From: Dentipellis sp. KUC8613
Lineage: Eukaryota > Basidiomycota > Agaricomycetes > Russulales > Hericiaceae
Direction of reading: 5' to 3'
DNA length: 64,000 nucleotides
NCBI GenBank assembly: GCA_002286715.1
Contig: NSJX01000023.1
Span: 192,524-256,523 of the forward strand
The notes beneath the pieces are model-generated. The model had not been told where the DNA came from, did no database searches, and was given only the letters and a program-made list of their open reading frames with translations. Shown piece after piece: positions 10,062 through 20,751 of this stretch (the stretch's first letter is position 1; each line of letters opens with the position of its first letter). Both the position numbers and the translations under genes were made by a program.

Positions 10062-10959
10062 ATGCAGCAGAAATCACACAAAATCACACGCAATGCAAGC
10101 CAAGGTATCGTCCGAGACCGTGTCGTGACGCGTTCATATTCAAAGACGAATGCTTCATCGCCGGGTGCCGGACTCTCGCATGCCTCAGGTATGCCGGTCG
10201 ATTTGCCTACTGCCACGTCAAAGGCTTGATTCACGACTTCGTAGAATCAGGCATGGCAGCCCCCAGCATGCCGCCCAGTTATTTGGCTCTGGGAATGCAG
10301 TCAATGCACAATGCTTCGTACTTCCCTCCCTCAACTTCTCAGTCGTTTCCCCATGACGAGCAAGCAGGGCCCGTTGCATCGATTTCGGCGGCGGCGGGTC
10401 ATGCGGTGGTACCCCCATCCTCCGTGCAGCGTGCCATCCTCAACGATGCCTACTTAGAGATGCACTCTCGGGCAGAGAAGGCCGCCCAGGCAGCGTTGTT
10501 GCTGAAGCTCAAACGCCCATCGATGGACCAGGAGCGCAGGAGGAAGAGGGCGGGCAAGTCGCAGAGGAAGCGTGACCGGGACGTGGACGACCGGGCTGCT
10601 CTGAACAATGTCCTGCCGGAAAGCAAACGAGTGATGTCGGATCTACCGGGTCTGGTCGAAGTTATAAGGAAAGGTATGTCTGGCATTTCCAGTCCTTGAA
10701 GCCGACTGAATATTTCGCAGTCACAGAGTATATTCCTGAAGCGCGAGGCGAATTGCGCGAGGCACTGGAAAACATTGATGATCTCGAAAATGCCTTGGAC
10801 TTGGCGCACGAAACTAATGCAGCAGTCCGTGAAATTTTCAGTAACAGCGCTAAGCAAGACGATGACGCTCTATCAGGAAAGGTTGCCCGTGAGAGGGCAC
10901 ATCTGCTTACACGCTTGCGGACGGAGATCAAACGATTGAAGGGCAAAGTCACTACGTAG
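10062..10959 (+). CDS. A5: bHLH-zipper-like putative transcription factor, 264 aa
   Basis: Exons 10062-10188, 10245-10673 and 10721-10959; phases identical to A2. Exon 1 encodes almost the same peptide as A2 (MQQKSHKITRNASQG...), and the linker and basic region are nearly identical too (RRRKRAGKSQRKRDRDVDDR). The coiled coil has diverged (ARGELREALENIDDLENALD). With B4 it forms a block duplicated from A2-B1: the A starts are 6748 bp apart and the B starts 6750 bp apart. Convergent with B4, stops 63 bp apart. Intact. Confidence 0.85.
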
Positions 10960-11022
10960 AGACATGCTCCGTAGGATCTTCAATGCCCCGAGATACACGT
11001 ACACTACACACTCTGTAGTATA

Positions 11023-11516
11023 TCAATGCCCCCTCGAACCCCGATTCCGCAGAGAACGCCTCCGAATGCGCCTTGTATTCTCCGCGAAAATCTCAGTATT
11101 CCTCTCGATCTCTGGCCCCACCTTCTCCCAATCCTCATTACTGAATCCACACTCCCTTGAAAACTCCTCCTCACTCACGTCCCCTGTGATTGCTCGCTCG
11201 CACAGGAGTCGACTTGCCGCATGGCGCGCTTTCGTACGCTCAAGACACTCATGGGCAATCCCCATGAATTCCTGGTGCGTGATCTCGCCTCTGTCCCTTC
11301 GATCCAGAGCCGCAAGACAGTCGAGTCTGATCTGACGTATGTCGGCCCAGTGTTTCGTGATGGGACGTTCGCTGCCTAAAACCCATTTTGAGATCAAATT
11401 CTCCAGAGCAAATGGGCTGACAACTTACTGCTTTGCGCTGGAAGAGGAGTTACTTCTGAAGGGCCTGGCTGGGGGCATCTCTGGGAAGCACCCTGCGCGT
11501 TGTTGACAGAAGACAT
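11023..11516 (-). CDS. B4: small helical protein, 146 aa
   Basis: Exons 11516-11429 and 11375-11023 with a 53-nt intron in phase 1. Very close to B1 in the leader (MSSVNNAQGASQRCPQPGPS) and exon 2. The internal methionine before RQIRLDCL is isoleucine (ADIRQIRLD), which excludes that methionine as a start and supports the two-exon model. The basic patch reads RPITKH. Repeats are GEITHQEFMGIAHECLERTK and GDVSEEEFSRECGFSNEDW. Confidence 0.85.
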
Positions 11517-12547
11517 AGTTCCGAAAAGATAGTTGTCTGCTGCGACCGTGCTTCACCAGCACGTAGCCTTCTTATGCGCAAGATGTGTGGCTGCATGGAG
11601 TATCGTCGATACATACCTACACAATAGATGACCTTACAGGTGACCTACGCAATTGTCTACGCCTCGCAACGTAGTAACAAGGGATTGCGGCTTTCGGCGT
11701 CAAGATACACGAACCTCTTTTGTCCTTCCGGGAAGAGCCAAATTGAAGACTCACACAGCCGGCCTTTGAGAAAGCCCCGGCATCGCTACGTTGTTACGAC
11801 GATGGGAAGTGCCTTTTGCCAACTTCCTGCGAAGTTCGAAAATAATAGCGATAGTACGGCGCTTTGTGGGCCCAGAGATTCGTGAGTTTTGCATGCAGCG
11901 GGTGTCATTGGCAGCAAGGCGTATAGTGGTATCTGAGGGCGGTGATATTGCATGCAGAGTGAAGAGAGAGAGATGCTTCGAAGAACTTGTACGCCCGGAG
12001 CAACTTGCTGAGAGATGCTACGGTGGCTCGAGCCGCGGTGCCACCGCCAGGTCCCTGGACCTGTGGACCAGTTATGATTGGCCGTGCTTTGGCCGCCGCT
12101 ACGACTCTCGGCGTCCCCACAGAAGTCCTCTCACAATACTTGCACGCGACGCCATCCTCTTAGCGTCGCAAACATCTGCTCACAAATGACCGCTATATGG
12201 CAAAGATACATTGATTTGACGGACGGACACACAAGGACATACCCAATGTATTACTTCGCTCCGTCGCGACAACCCCAGGTATTTCCCCCGGACTTGTTGA
12301 ACATTCTGAAGTTAACCGCTCGCAAGACAAAAGAGCTAGTACGAAAACACTCTGTCAAAAGCCACATTCTGCATATAAACTACGTTGCGACGCTCAGACA
12401 ATTGGGAGGTCCGCTCGTAAGCTGATCTATTGTGTTGGCACGTATCGACGATCCTCCACGCAGCCACATGCCTTGCTGCGAGTATATATGAAAGATACGT
12501 GCCAATGAAGAACGACGGCAGCAGACGATCGTCAATTCCAGCGAGCC
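11517..12547. promoter_or_regulatory. Divergent promoter B4/B5 with palindrome P6
   Basis: P6 (AGGTCCCTGGACCT, 12049-12062) is followed by GTGGACC and an inverted CCAAT box (GATTGG, 12076-12081). It is 533 bp from the B4 ATG and 486 bp from the B5 ATG. The B4-side half resembles that of B1 (the block near 11845 keeps a GCGATAGT motif). The B5 side has diverged, with a TATATATG box about 60 bp before the ATG (12483-12490). No gene is supported. Confidence 0.6.
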
Positions 12548-13044
12548 ATGTCTTCTGCCGATAACGCGAAGGGTGCTTCTAAGAGCATCCCTCAGCTAGG
12601 CCCTTCAACTTCAGAAGCGACTCCATCAGTGCAGAGAGGTAAGTTGCCAACCTTGTTCGCTCTCAAGAATTCGAGTTCAAGCGGATTGCAGAGAGCAATC
12701 GTCCCAGATCCAAACACGCCACCAACATGCGTCAGATCAGACTTGATTGTCTCGCCGCTTTGAAGCGCAAAAACACAGGAGAAATCACGCACCAGGAGTT
12801 CATGCGGATCGCTCACGAATGCCTTGAACGCAAGGAGGAACAGAAAGCGAAGTTCCGACTTATTTGCGAGCGGGCGAGAAGGGGTGATGTGAGTCCGGAG
12901 GAATTTCAAAGGGAGGTTGGACACAGTGACGAAGATTGGGAGAAAGTACGACCGGAGGCTGAGAGGCACGCTCAAATTCTGGTTGCAAATGTAAAGCGTG
13001 GTCGAGTGGGCACTCGGAAAAATCGGAGCTCGAGGGGACACTGA
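12548..13044 (+). CDS. B5: small helical protein, 147 aa
   Basis: Reference member of family B. Exons 12548-12638 and 12692-13044, with a 53-nt intron in phase 1. Residues 1-30 are a Ser/Pro/Gln-rich leader. Residues 31-43 carry the basic patch RPRSKH. Residues 44-60 are MRQIRLDCLAALKRKNT. Repeat 1 (about 61-80) is GEITHQEFMRIAHECLERKE, the middle helix contains FRLICERARR, and repeat 2 (about 92-111) is GDVSPEEFQREVGHSDEDWE. The tail is basic (SSRGH). It is highly charged, with no signal peptide or membrane segment, so cytosolic or nuclear. EF-hand calcium ligands are absent. Convergent with the broken A6. Confidence 0.85.
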
Positions 13045-13119
13045 TATGGCAGAACAAGTAGCTTGAGTGTATTCCAGACCAGCAATTTCAAGTATTGACA
13101 CATATGAATTCCATCAATT

Positions 13120-14027
13120 CTATGGAGCGGCGTACGTCAACGCAGCGAGCCTGTTCTTCAATTGACTGATCTCGTTCTGTGAGCGAGTAAGGAGGTAGGT
13201 TGTGCGAGCATCCCGCTCTTCTTGTCCATCATCGTCATCATCGTGGATACCTACAACTGTGCCGATTGCGAGATTGGTCTCGGTCGCCAACTCGAGGGCA
13301 TTTTCGAGATCGGCGATCTGTTCCTGCGCATCTCGCAAGTCATCCCGTACTTTGGGAATATAATCTATTGCTGCAGAAACCTTTAATTAGCGTACCGGAG
13401 TCGGAAGAGATACTTGTGAGACGCACCTGATCTTATGACTTCGACCAGACCGGGTGGGTTCGACACAGCTCGTCTGTCTTCCGGAAGAACACTGTTCAAA
13501 GCAACTCTGTCGTCAACGTCTCTATTCCGCTTGTTCTGCGCCTTCATTGCCATCTTCCTCTTGCGCTCGTCTTCCGCCATCTGCTGCTTCGCCCCCGGCG
13601 ACAACAATGCCTCCGCAGCTTTCTGCGCTCGAGAGTGCAATGCGACGTAGTCACTCCCAGCCAGCCTATCATGCGAAGATGTCGAGAGCGTTGTGGTGGA
13701 AGAGGACGCAACTGGCTGTCCGTACTGGCTGGGGAAAAGAGGTAGATGCCGTCGAAGGAAAGTACGAATGACCATGAGATGTGTGCAGGCCGGAAGTTGG
13801 ATAGCCGCCGGCAGACGGATCGCCCGCGGATATCGTACGGGGCCCTACGACATGATACGTTCAGTTACCTCTAAGGCAGGGGAGGAAATGACGACAGTAC
13901 CTGGCGCATGCGAAGGGCCGGCGTCGTGCGATGCGAGATCTAGCTGCGAGTGCGAGCGCGTGACGACACGTTCTCGACCGACACCTTTGCTTGACGAGCG
14001 TGCTACCTTATGCGACTTATGTTGCAT
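13120..14027 (-). pseudogene. A6: bHLH-zipper-like gene broken by a 4-bp duplication
   Basis: Exons 14027-13901, 13844-13427 and 13370-13120 have normal splice sites and phases. Within the exon-2 linker a tandem CCAGCCAG (complement of 13725-13732) replaces the single CCAG expected before YGQP. This shifts the frame and leads to a TGA before the basic region. Downstream, KAQNKRNRDVDDRVALNSV, VEVIR and a full coiled coil are still open in the correct frame. One recent lesion in an otherwise clean gene suggests young loss. Closest to A3. Confidence 0.8.
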
Positions 14028-14859
14028 GCCTTGCTATTGCACGTACTAGGGAGGTCACCGTGGCCTTATAGGGATGCAGTCTTGCCGTATCCGACACAAG
14101 AACAAGGCGGTTCGTAACTAGCTCGAGAGGGAAAATGGGGGCCGGTGATCTTTGTTGCGTAGCTGCCTTCACGCTGCATTGCAGCCAGCAAATAGGTTCT
14201 TTCGGTGACCTTCATCGGGGGACACCGAGCGAGCAAGAACAAGGCTACCCATCTAGGTGACTCCAGAGTCGGACGGTTTGATGAGAAGGTATATCTGTGA
14301 GCTCAGCCAATCCATCAGAGAAGTAATCACGACACCATGGAAGGATATTATCGCAGCACTGGACATTTTGAGAACAAGGTCGTCCATGTCCCTGCCATTC
14401 TACGGATCGAGCCCGCACGCGGGTGATGATAAGCTCAGACAGCGCTCCCGGCTGGCCTTGACATGTCCAAATAATGGCATGGCGAGCATGAGATGATTTG
14501 CATTGTGGAAAAGGACTGAAGACAAGGGGACAGTGGACGGCAAGAATAGGGCGCAGTGATTCCGCCAGCACCTTGAAGCCGCGCCACCGCCAGGTCCCTG
14601 GACCTATGGACTGGCTCCGATTGGCTGGATGGCGACCTCTGCGCCTACAGCGGCGCGGTCAGTTCCTTTTGCGACGACTCTACTAGTTCTCCACAAAGAT
14701 GTTTGATCTACTCAACGTCTCCGCAATCTGCACCAGCACTCTATCGTCATACTGTTCGCACCAGATATTTGCATGCTCGATTCATTGTGTTTATATTCAG
14801 TACTATCAGTTGCATGATGACCCAAGGTGGTCGCTTCGGAAGAGATTCTGATAACCATT
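14028..14859. promoter_or_regulatory. A6 promoter, palindrome P7 and a collapsed B locus
   Basis: On the A6 side there are AACAAGG sites near 14100, 14235 and 14375, with CCTTATA at 14064-14070. P7 (AGGTCCCTGGACCT, 14592-14605) carries ATGGACT and CGATTGG (14618-14624). To the right a B-type upstream region is expected, but within about 170 bp the sequence resembles the gap between a B stop and an A stop (compare the text near 22470-22500). The intervening B gene has evidently been deleted. Confidence 0.5.
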
Positions 14860-15480
14860 CTCCACGTACGTGCCATCTGTATGAAGGAGGATACCTACAG
14901 TCCTGTGAGCGAGAACTTCAGAATCAAGCGAGCGATCTGCTGGTGCGCACCTCACAGAGCACCTTGCATCTCATAAGTATAGTCGGTCGCTGCAGTGACT
15001 TTTCAGCGAGATTGACAACATACGTCTACCGACATGACGCACCTATCTTCAAAAGCTCGACCAAGTCCTGTGGATCCGCTGCAACTCGTATGTCTCGTCG
15101 CACGACGTTCGATGTTCAAATCCACGTCTTTATCTCGTTTTCTCAGCGCATGATTCGCCTTCTTGGTGCGTATCCCATCTGCCAATTCTCTTTTCAGCGT
15201 TGGAACCGCTTCCGCCTGGGAAGTCTCCTCCGCCAGGTCATGCATTGCATGGTAAGCGACACCAGCCATTTTGCTATGAGTGGGAGCAGGATGCGATGTC
15301 GCTGCTAGTTGAACATTTCAGTTCGTGGTATCGCGATATACCAATCGATGGTCGTCACCTGGGTTATGCAAAAGTTCAGCCCGCTGCGAGAGTGAGTGCG
15401 TGACAGTGCGCGTCCGCCCAGAGCTCTGACTTCTCTTGTGTCTTCGTGTCTGCGGATTGGGCATGATTCATTGGTGAACG
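14860..15480 (-). pseudogene. A7: decayed bHLH-zipper-like gene
   Basis: Minus-strand fragments of all three exons can be aligned to A10 and A11: exon 1 near 15476-15361, exon 2 near 15269-15050 (KRELADGIRTKKANHALRKR), and exon 3 near 14990-14870. Helix 1 is destroyed by deletions. The helix-2 text (DLVELLKI) survives only in a shifted frame, and exon 3 contains stops. It is oriented like A6, so the region reads A-P-A with no B between them. Confidence 0.6.
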
Positions 15481-16564
15481 TCCCATGTCGACCATCGCGA
15501 ACTTATATGGGCGAGTCCTCCCTCTTGAAAACAAGAACAAGGCAGATCAGAGGTAGAAAGCGAGGAAATCTGGCCTCTGCCCCTGAGCTACGTCTACGCT
15601 GGATTGCGACCGACGACGAAGCTCTCCCGTTGTCTTTTGTCTGGGAATGCCGATAGCGAGCAGACAAGGGTGCCCATCTGGGCGACTCCCATGGTTTGAC
15701 CAAAATAAGTATCTGAAAGAGTAGCCGTTTCCATTGGGGCACAGCTCACGACCGTATGCATGGCGATGATGGTTGAGCAGAGGGCAGAGTCCGAGTCGGT
15801 AGACGATTCAAGAACAATGGTTGTTCACTACGTTCGATGTCTTGTACGGGACAAGGCATTGGTCCAGACAGCATCCCAGCGCGCACTGTACTGATTTCGT
15901 GGATTGCATGGCAAGTATGAGCGAAGAGAAATGCATAGGAGATTCGATGAGAGGCGAGCAGAAGGAAAATAAACTGACCGCCAGTGCGCGACGTGCGTGG
16001 GCGTCGAGTCCGGCCGGCCGGTCCCTGGACCTATGGACCGGCTCCGATTGACCGTGACTCTCGTCCCCCTCCGAGCGCGCAATTTCTTTGCCAGCATCAC
16101 CTCTGTCTCTCCATTGCTCTCTCACTCTATCTTCGGCTAAGAAATTGCTCCTTCAGTCATCATACCGCTACTCACCAATACCTGTCCGCTGCAAGTCAAA
16201 TTTGGCCTGCTTATTTCCGGACCAAGCAGCATCACAACGTCGCTATTGTCTTCGTACTTCTCCAGAGGCTCGCGACGGATACAATTCGCCACACAGTTGT
16301 AGCGCAGGTAGTCAGCCTCTGACGTACTGGGTAAAGTGACTATCCTATGCAGCGCAAAACAAAAGAGGGTCTGCCGAGAGGCCATTCCGATCGGCGTCGA
16401 CAAGCACTCAACTTCAGGACCTACGTATCAACGCCTGGCAACACGTAGACAATTGATATGAGGGTCTTTGAGCAAGATAATTGTGTCGATACCGTCGGGT
16501 CTCTTTGCTGCAGCCACTCGAGTCTATAAAGTCTTCCAGATTATCTCTTCGTTCCTTACCTCCC
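15481..16564. promoter_or_regulatory. Divergent promoter A7/B6 with palindrome P8
   Basis: P8 (CGGTCCCTGGACCT, 16019-16032) is followed by ATGGACC and CGATTG. It lies 533 bp before the B6 ATG. The A7 side keeps AACAAGG-type motifs near 15533, 15665 and 15813. The B6 side has CTATTGT (16243-16249) and TATAAA (16525-16530), 35-40 bp before the ATG. No gene is supported. Confidence 0.6.
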
Positions 16565-17064
16565 ATGTCTTCTGCAAGCAATTCGCCCTCTTCCTCCGAT
16601 GGCCGCGCTGGGGAGTCTTCTGTCTTAGTAGTGGTGCCTGTTCAAGCGCAGAGTGGTACGTACTATATCCTTCTCGACAGTGAGATCTCCAGCTGAACCA
16701 AATTACAGCCAACAGGCTTCCGCTTTCCAAACACGACCATGCGATACACGCGATCAAGCTCGAGTGTCGTGATGCACTCCACCGCATGTGGGATGGCGAA
16801 ATCCCACACGAGGAGTTCATGCGCATAGCCAATGATTGCGTAGAGCGGGCGCAAGCACGAAGGGCCGCTACGAAACTGATGTGCGAACGCGTGCTGAGAG
16901 GCGAAGTCACCTTGGAGGAATTCGATCAGGATTGCGGGTATGACGATGAGGAATGGAACAAGGCGCAGCCGGCGGTGGAGATGTACAAGGAATCTCTCAT
17001 AGCCAACCTCAGGCGCCGTGAGTCTCGAGTTGTTCAGAAGAACCGAAGCTCTGGGGGACATTGA
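16565..17064 (+). CDS. B6: small helical protein, 148 aa
   Basis: Exons 16565-16655 and 16709-17064; 53-nt intron with a GTACGT donor, phase 1. Leader MSSASNSPSSSDGRAGESS. Exon 2 opens ANRLPLSKHDHAIHAIKLEC. Repeats are GEIPHEEFMRIANDCVERAQ and GEVTLEEFDQDCGYDDEEWN, and the tail is RSSGGH. First member of the right-hand direct repeat; the next B genes follow at intervals of 2681, 2700 and 2666 bp. Convergent with the intact A8. Confidence 0.85.
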
Positions 17065-17170
17065 CGTGGCTATGGTGCTGTACCGACTATGTTGTTGTTT
17101 TTCCTGACATTATGGAACATGGATTATGGTCTATGCATATGCTTGCTATACACAAATCTAGCTCTAAGCT

Positions 17171-18035
17171 TCACTGCTCGGCAAGTCGGGCTCTCAGCCG
17201 TTCTACCTCCTGCTCCAAGAGCAGGATAGCCCTCGCACTCGCGGCATTTCCTTCTTCTGTTTCTGCATCATGGGCCGTGAGCAATGTGGACACGACATCG
17301 CGCGTGGTAGATTGTAGTCGCGCAGCACGTCGGAGATCTTCTACTTCCTGCTGCAGCACTCGTACTTGGTTTCGTACCTCAGGAATATACTCTTCAACTG
17401 CGGGATATATTCAGCATATACACCAGAAACGCCCACGAAGAGAGCCGACATACGTCTCGTATTGAGTTCAACCTGGCCCGGCGAATTGCTGGCACACCGT
17501 CTATCCTCCGGCATGGCATTATTCAATCGAATCCGGGATTCGAGGTCTCTATCTCGCTTCCTCTGCGATTTTTCCGCCTTCCTCTGGCGTATCTCGTCCG
17601 ATAGCTGTCGCTTCAGCTTCGGCAAGGATGCAGATTGCGCGGCCTTCTCTCGTGCCCGAGTGTGTACAGCCGGAGACACATTGGAACCGGACGGCCCGGC
17701 TTCATTGTACGAGGATGAGTGCAAGGTCGTCTCACTCAATGTAGCTCGAGACGAGGTAGCTATTCCAGGATGTTCGTACGATTGGAACGAGGAGGGGCCG
17801 GGTTGAGGTGGATACGCAGGTGGTATGCCTGTAAGCACCGTCCCCGAGCCTGGGGCGAGTGTTGGTGTTAGCTACAAGTGTTTCAAACTGAATCTAGGCT
17901 AACGACAGTACCTGAGGCATTCGACGGTCCGGCCTCCCGTGCCAGAGCATCGAGCTGCGAGTGCGAACGCGTAAACGAGCGAGTACGCACAGGGCTCCGG
18001 CTTCTTCTGCGTCTTGGTTTCTGTGATCTGGACAT
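17171..18035 (-). CDS. A8: bHLH-zipper-like putative transcription factor, 248 aa
   Basis: Exons 18035-17912, 17849-17454 and 17397-17171, phase-1 introns. Exon 1 is rich in Arg/Ser (MSRSQKPRRRRSRSPVRTRS), as in A9-A11. The basic region is RQRKAEKSQRKRDRDLESRI. Intron 2 starts after TR rather than RK and the joined codon gives Leu, so helix 2 reads QVELNTR-L-EEYIPEVR. The coiled coil ends VERLRARLAEQ. Intact; tail to tail with B6, stops 106 bp apart. CCTTATA (minus-strand TATA) is at 18072-18078. Confidence 0.8.
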
Positions 18036-19245
18036 GTTCTGTTGTTGTACATACCATGCCTCCTGCTACGTCCTTATACGAACCAGGTCTGCCATATTGG
18101 AACCCGAGAACAAGACGGTTCAGAAGTAGAAAGCCAGGCGACTTACCTCTGTTGCCTAGCTACCTTGACGCTACATTGCGACCAGGACCAGAGAGGAAGT
18201 TCTCTCGTTATCCTTTGCTTGAGAACGTTGACGACGAACATCGAGCGAGCAAGAACAAGACTTCCCATGTAGGTGACCCCGATAGTCTGAAGCCGATGGC
18301 GGCAATATCTACAATGTTAGCCAGAATGTCGGGAACGAACTCACAAAACCATGCACGCCATTAGACGGAGTAAGTCGTGCCTGCGGTAACGGTGGATGAT
18401 TTGAGAACAAGGGCCGTTCATGCCCTTGAACGCCTTGTGCGGAACAAAGTCACGGTCAACAAAATGCCAACACGAATACAACTGTGCTGTGTGTTTGCTG
18501 TTGGGTCCAAGTAGATACTAGCGGAAAGATGGAGAATGTCAAGTGAAAGACGGTGCGCACAAACATCAAGCTAGGTTGACGAGCAAACGAAGTGAGTGGT
18601 CGCTGCCTAGCTATGGCAGCTATTGCTTTGCAAGTTGCAAGCGCCGTGGGTTGCCGACCTGCCGGGGTGTAGGTCCCTGGACCTATGGACCGGCTCCGAT
18701 TGGTCACCAATCGAATGTCCGCGACTCCGCCACACCCGGCGACATAGCACGACTCTCTAGTGTCAGGTAGCTCCTCCACCAATACGATCTCTATCTCTCT
18801 GACCTCTTTCTCCTCTAATCTATCCCTCCTATCATCGCACGATTTGCGCTCTACATCTACCCGCTGCGAGGCAAATTTGACGGACTCAATCCGAATTCTA
18901 GCCACATCCGGCATGATGGTGTCGCTATTGTCTGCCAACGAGTGACAACAGACACGCCTCTACACGCTGTGGAAACGCGGATGACTTCGTATCTCCAGGC
19001 TGGTTCTGGTGGCCTATACGTCTCTGCATGAAAACAATAGAAGCTCAGTTACTTCTCTGATAGCCACACCTGCAGTCCACGTCACTACAGTGGGATATTC
19101 AAACAATTGCGATGAGCAACTGGCGATAGACTTATTGTCTTGGTACGCGTCAATCTCCCTCGCAGCCACATATATTAGTGGCGACCTATAAGAATCGTGC
19201 AAGTTACGTCGAGCAACAGCAGACTGTCCACCATCCGCTATTCCC
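18036..19245. promoter_or_regulatory. Divergent promoter A8/B7 with palindrome P9
   Basis: P9 (AGGTCCCTGGACCT, 18671-18684) carries ATGGACC and CGATTGG (18698-18704), with a second CCAATCG just after. It is 636 bp from the A8 ATG and 562 bp from the B7 ATG. AACAAG sites at 18109, 18254 and 18406 lie 74, 219 and 371 bp upstream of A8. On the B side there is CTATTGT (18925-18931) and TATAAG (19187-19192). No gene is supported. Confidence 0.65.
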
Positions 19246-19756
19246 ATGTCTTCTGCTGGCGATGATCAGTCCTTTTTGCCTCATGGCCACGCTCAGCCTG
19301 AGGGCAGCCTGACCGTGATTACGGTGCCCGTCCCAGCATCGAGTAGTAAGTCATGAATCCTAACCGTTTTCCAGGTTTTCAGCTTACACATCAACCGCAG
19401 GCAACAAACGTCCGCGCTCCAAGCACGAAATCGCAATGAACAAGATCATGCTAGACTGCGACAGAGCCCTGAAAGCGAAGAGAGCAGGGGAAATCACGCA
19501 CGCAGAATTCATGCAGATCACGAACGACTGTATCAAGCGTGCACAAGCTCGGAAACAGGCTACGCAACTACTATGCGCACGCGCGCGAAGAAACGAAGTC
19601 AGTCTAGAGGAGTTCAACCGGGAGTGTGGCTACAGCGAAGAGGATTGGGAGAAGATGCAGCCGGAATTTGAAAAGGACATGGAAGCTCTTGAGGCCGACG
19701 ACCTGAGGAAACGTCGTGCTCGCCTGGGGCGGAATAAGAACTCGAGAGGGCATTGA
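19246..19756 (+). CDS. B7: small helical protein, 151 aa
   Basis: Exons 19246-19345 and 19401-19756; 55-nt intron, phase 1. Leader MSSAGDDQSFLPHGHAQPEG, nine residues more polar and longer than in the left-hand B genes. Exon 2 opens SNKRPRSKHEIAMNKIMLD. Repeats are GEITHAEFMQITNDCIKRAQ and NEVSLEEFNRECGYSEEDWE. Ends NKNSRGH. Longest intact member. Convergent with A9, stops 56 bp apart. Confidence 0.85.
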
Positions 19757-19812
19757 TACAGTGCTATTTGCTACAATTCTATCTCTCATCTCTAGTGTTC
19801 CAGACAAACCAT

Positions 19813-20751
19813 TCAACCTTGAAGATTCAGTTGAGCTCTAAGTTGACGTATCTCTTCCTGCAGTCTGAGGATGTGGGCACTCGCTTCGATCTCGTTCTTG
19901 ACTCCGTCCGTTGGGCTCCAACCCTGTGTCTGTCCCGTAAATGCACTTACGAGCACGCCAACTGCTCTATTGGTCTCCATCTCTGTCTGAAGCGCTTGTT
20001 GAAGTTCTCCGTTGTGTTGCTGCGATGCTTGCAATTGGCCTCGTACCTCTGGGATATATTCCGTCGCTGTAAAACGATTTCAGTCAATCCTCCAGAACCG
20101 GCGCGTGCACATGCACAAATATATACGACTAACCTCTCCTAACAACCTCCACCAATCCAGGTGGATTTGCAGAGCACCGTCTATCTTCCGGCAGGACATT
20201 ATTCAGATGTACTCGGTCTTCGACATCTCGATTTCGCTTCCTCTGTGCCTTGTCCGCCTTTCTCTGACGCGCCTCATCCGACAGCTGCCTTTTCCACTTC
20301 GGCAAAGACGCGGACTGCGCAGCCTTCTGCATTCGAGTTTGTATTGCCGGATACGTGGTGAGACTAGACGGCCCTGCCTCATTATGCGAGGGTGAGAGCA
20401 GAGTCAGTTCACCCATCGTTTCTGGAGACGAGACGTCCGCAGTCTGCTGTCCATACGAGAGGGAAGATGAAGGGCCTGCTTGAGGTGAAAAAGGCGCATC
20501 GTCCATGGTCTGCATTTCCAAGGTCGGATACCCAGGCAGTGCACCTGAAGGTACCATCCCCGGGCCTACTACGAGTGTTGATATTAGCTATAGGCATTTC
20601 GTGAAGGAAGAAGGCCAACGACAGTACCTGATGCATGCGAGGGACCAGCCTCCTGTGCTAGAGCATCGACCTGCGAGAACGAACGCGTCACAGCACGCTT
20701 CCGCGCAGGGCTCCGGCTCTTCTTGCGTCTCGTTTTTTGTGATCTGGACAT
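19813..20751 (-). CDS. A9: bHLH-zipper-like putative transcription factor, 270 aa
   Basis: Exons 20751-20628, 20568-20134 and 20066-19813. The second intron uses a GTTAGT donor. Basic region RQRKADKAQRKRNRDVEDRV, helix 1 ending HLNNVLPED, helix 2 joined as LVEVVRR-A-TEYIPEVR. The coiled coil has a Gln-rich start (ASQQHNGELQQAL) and ends EEIRQLRAQLNLQG. Intact. Shares exon 1 and linker closely with A10. Confidence 0.85.

Noticed and set aside
12727..13044. Family B as EF-hand calcium-binding proteins
   Set aside because: The EEF and EDW motifs look EF-hand-like at first sight, but no 12-residue DxDxDG-type loop is present in either repeat.
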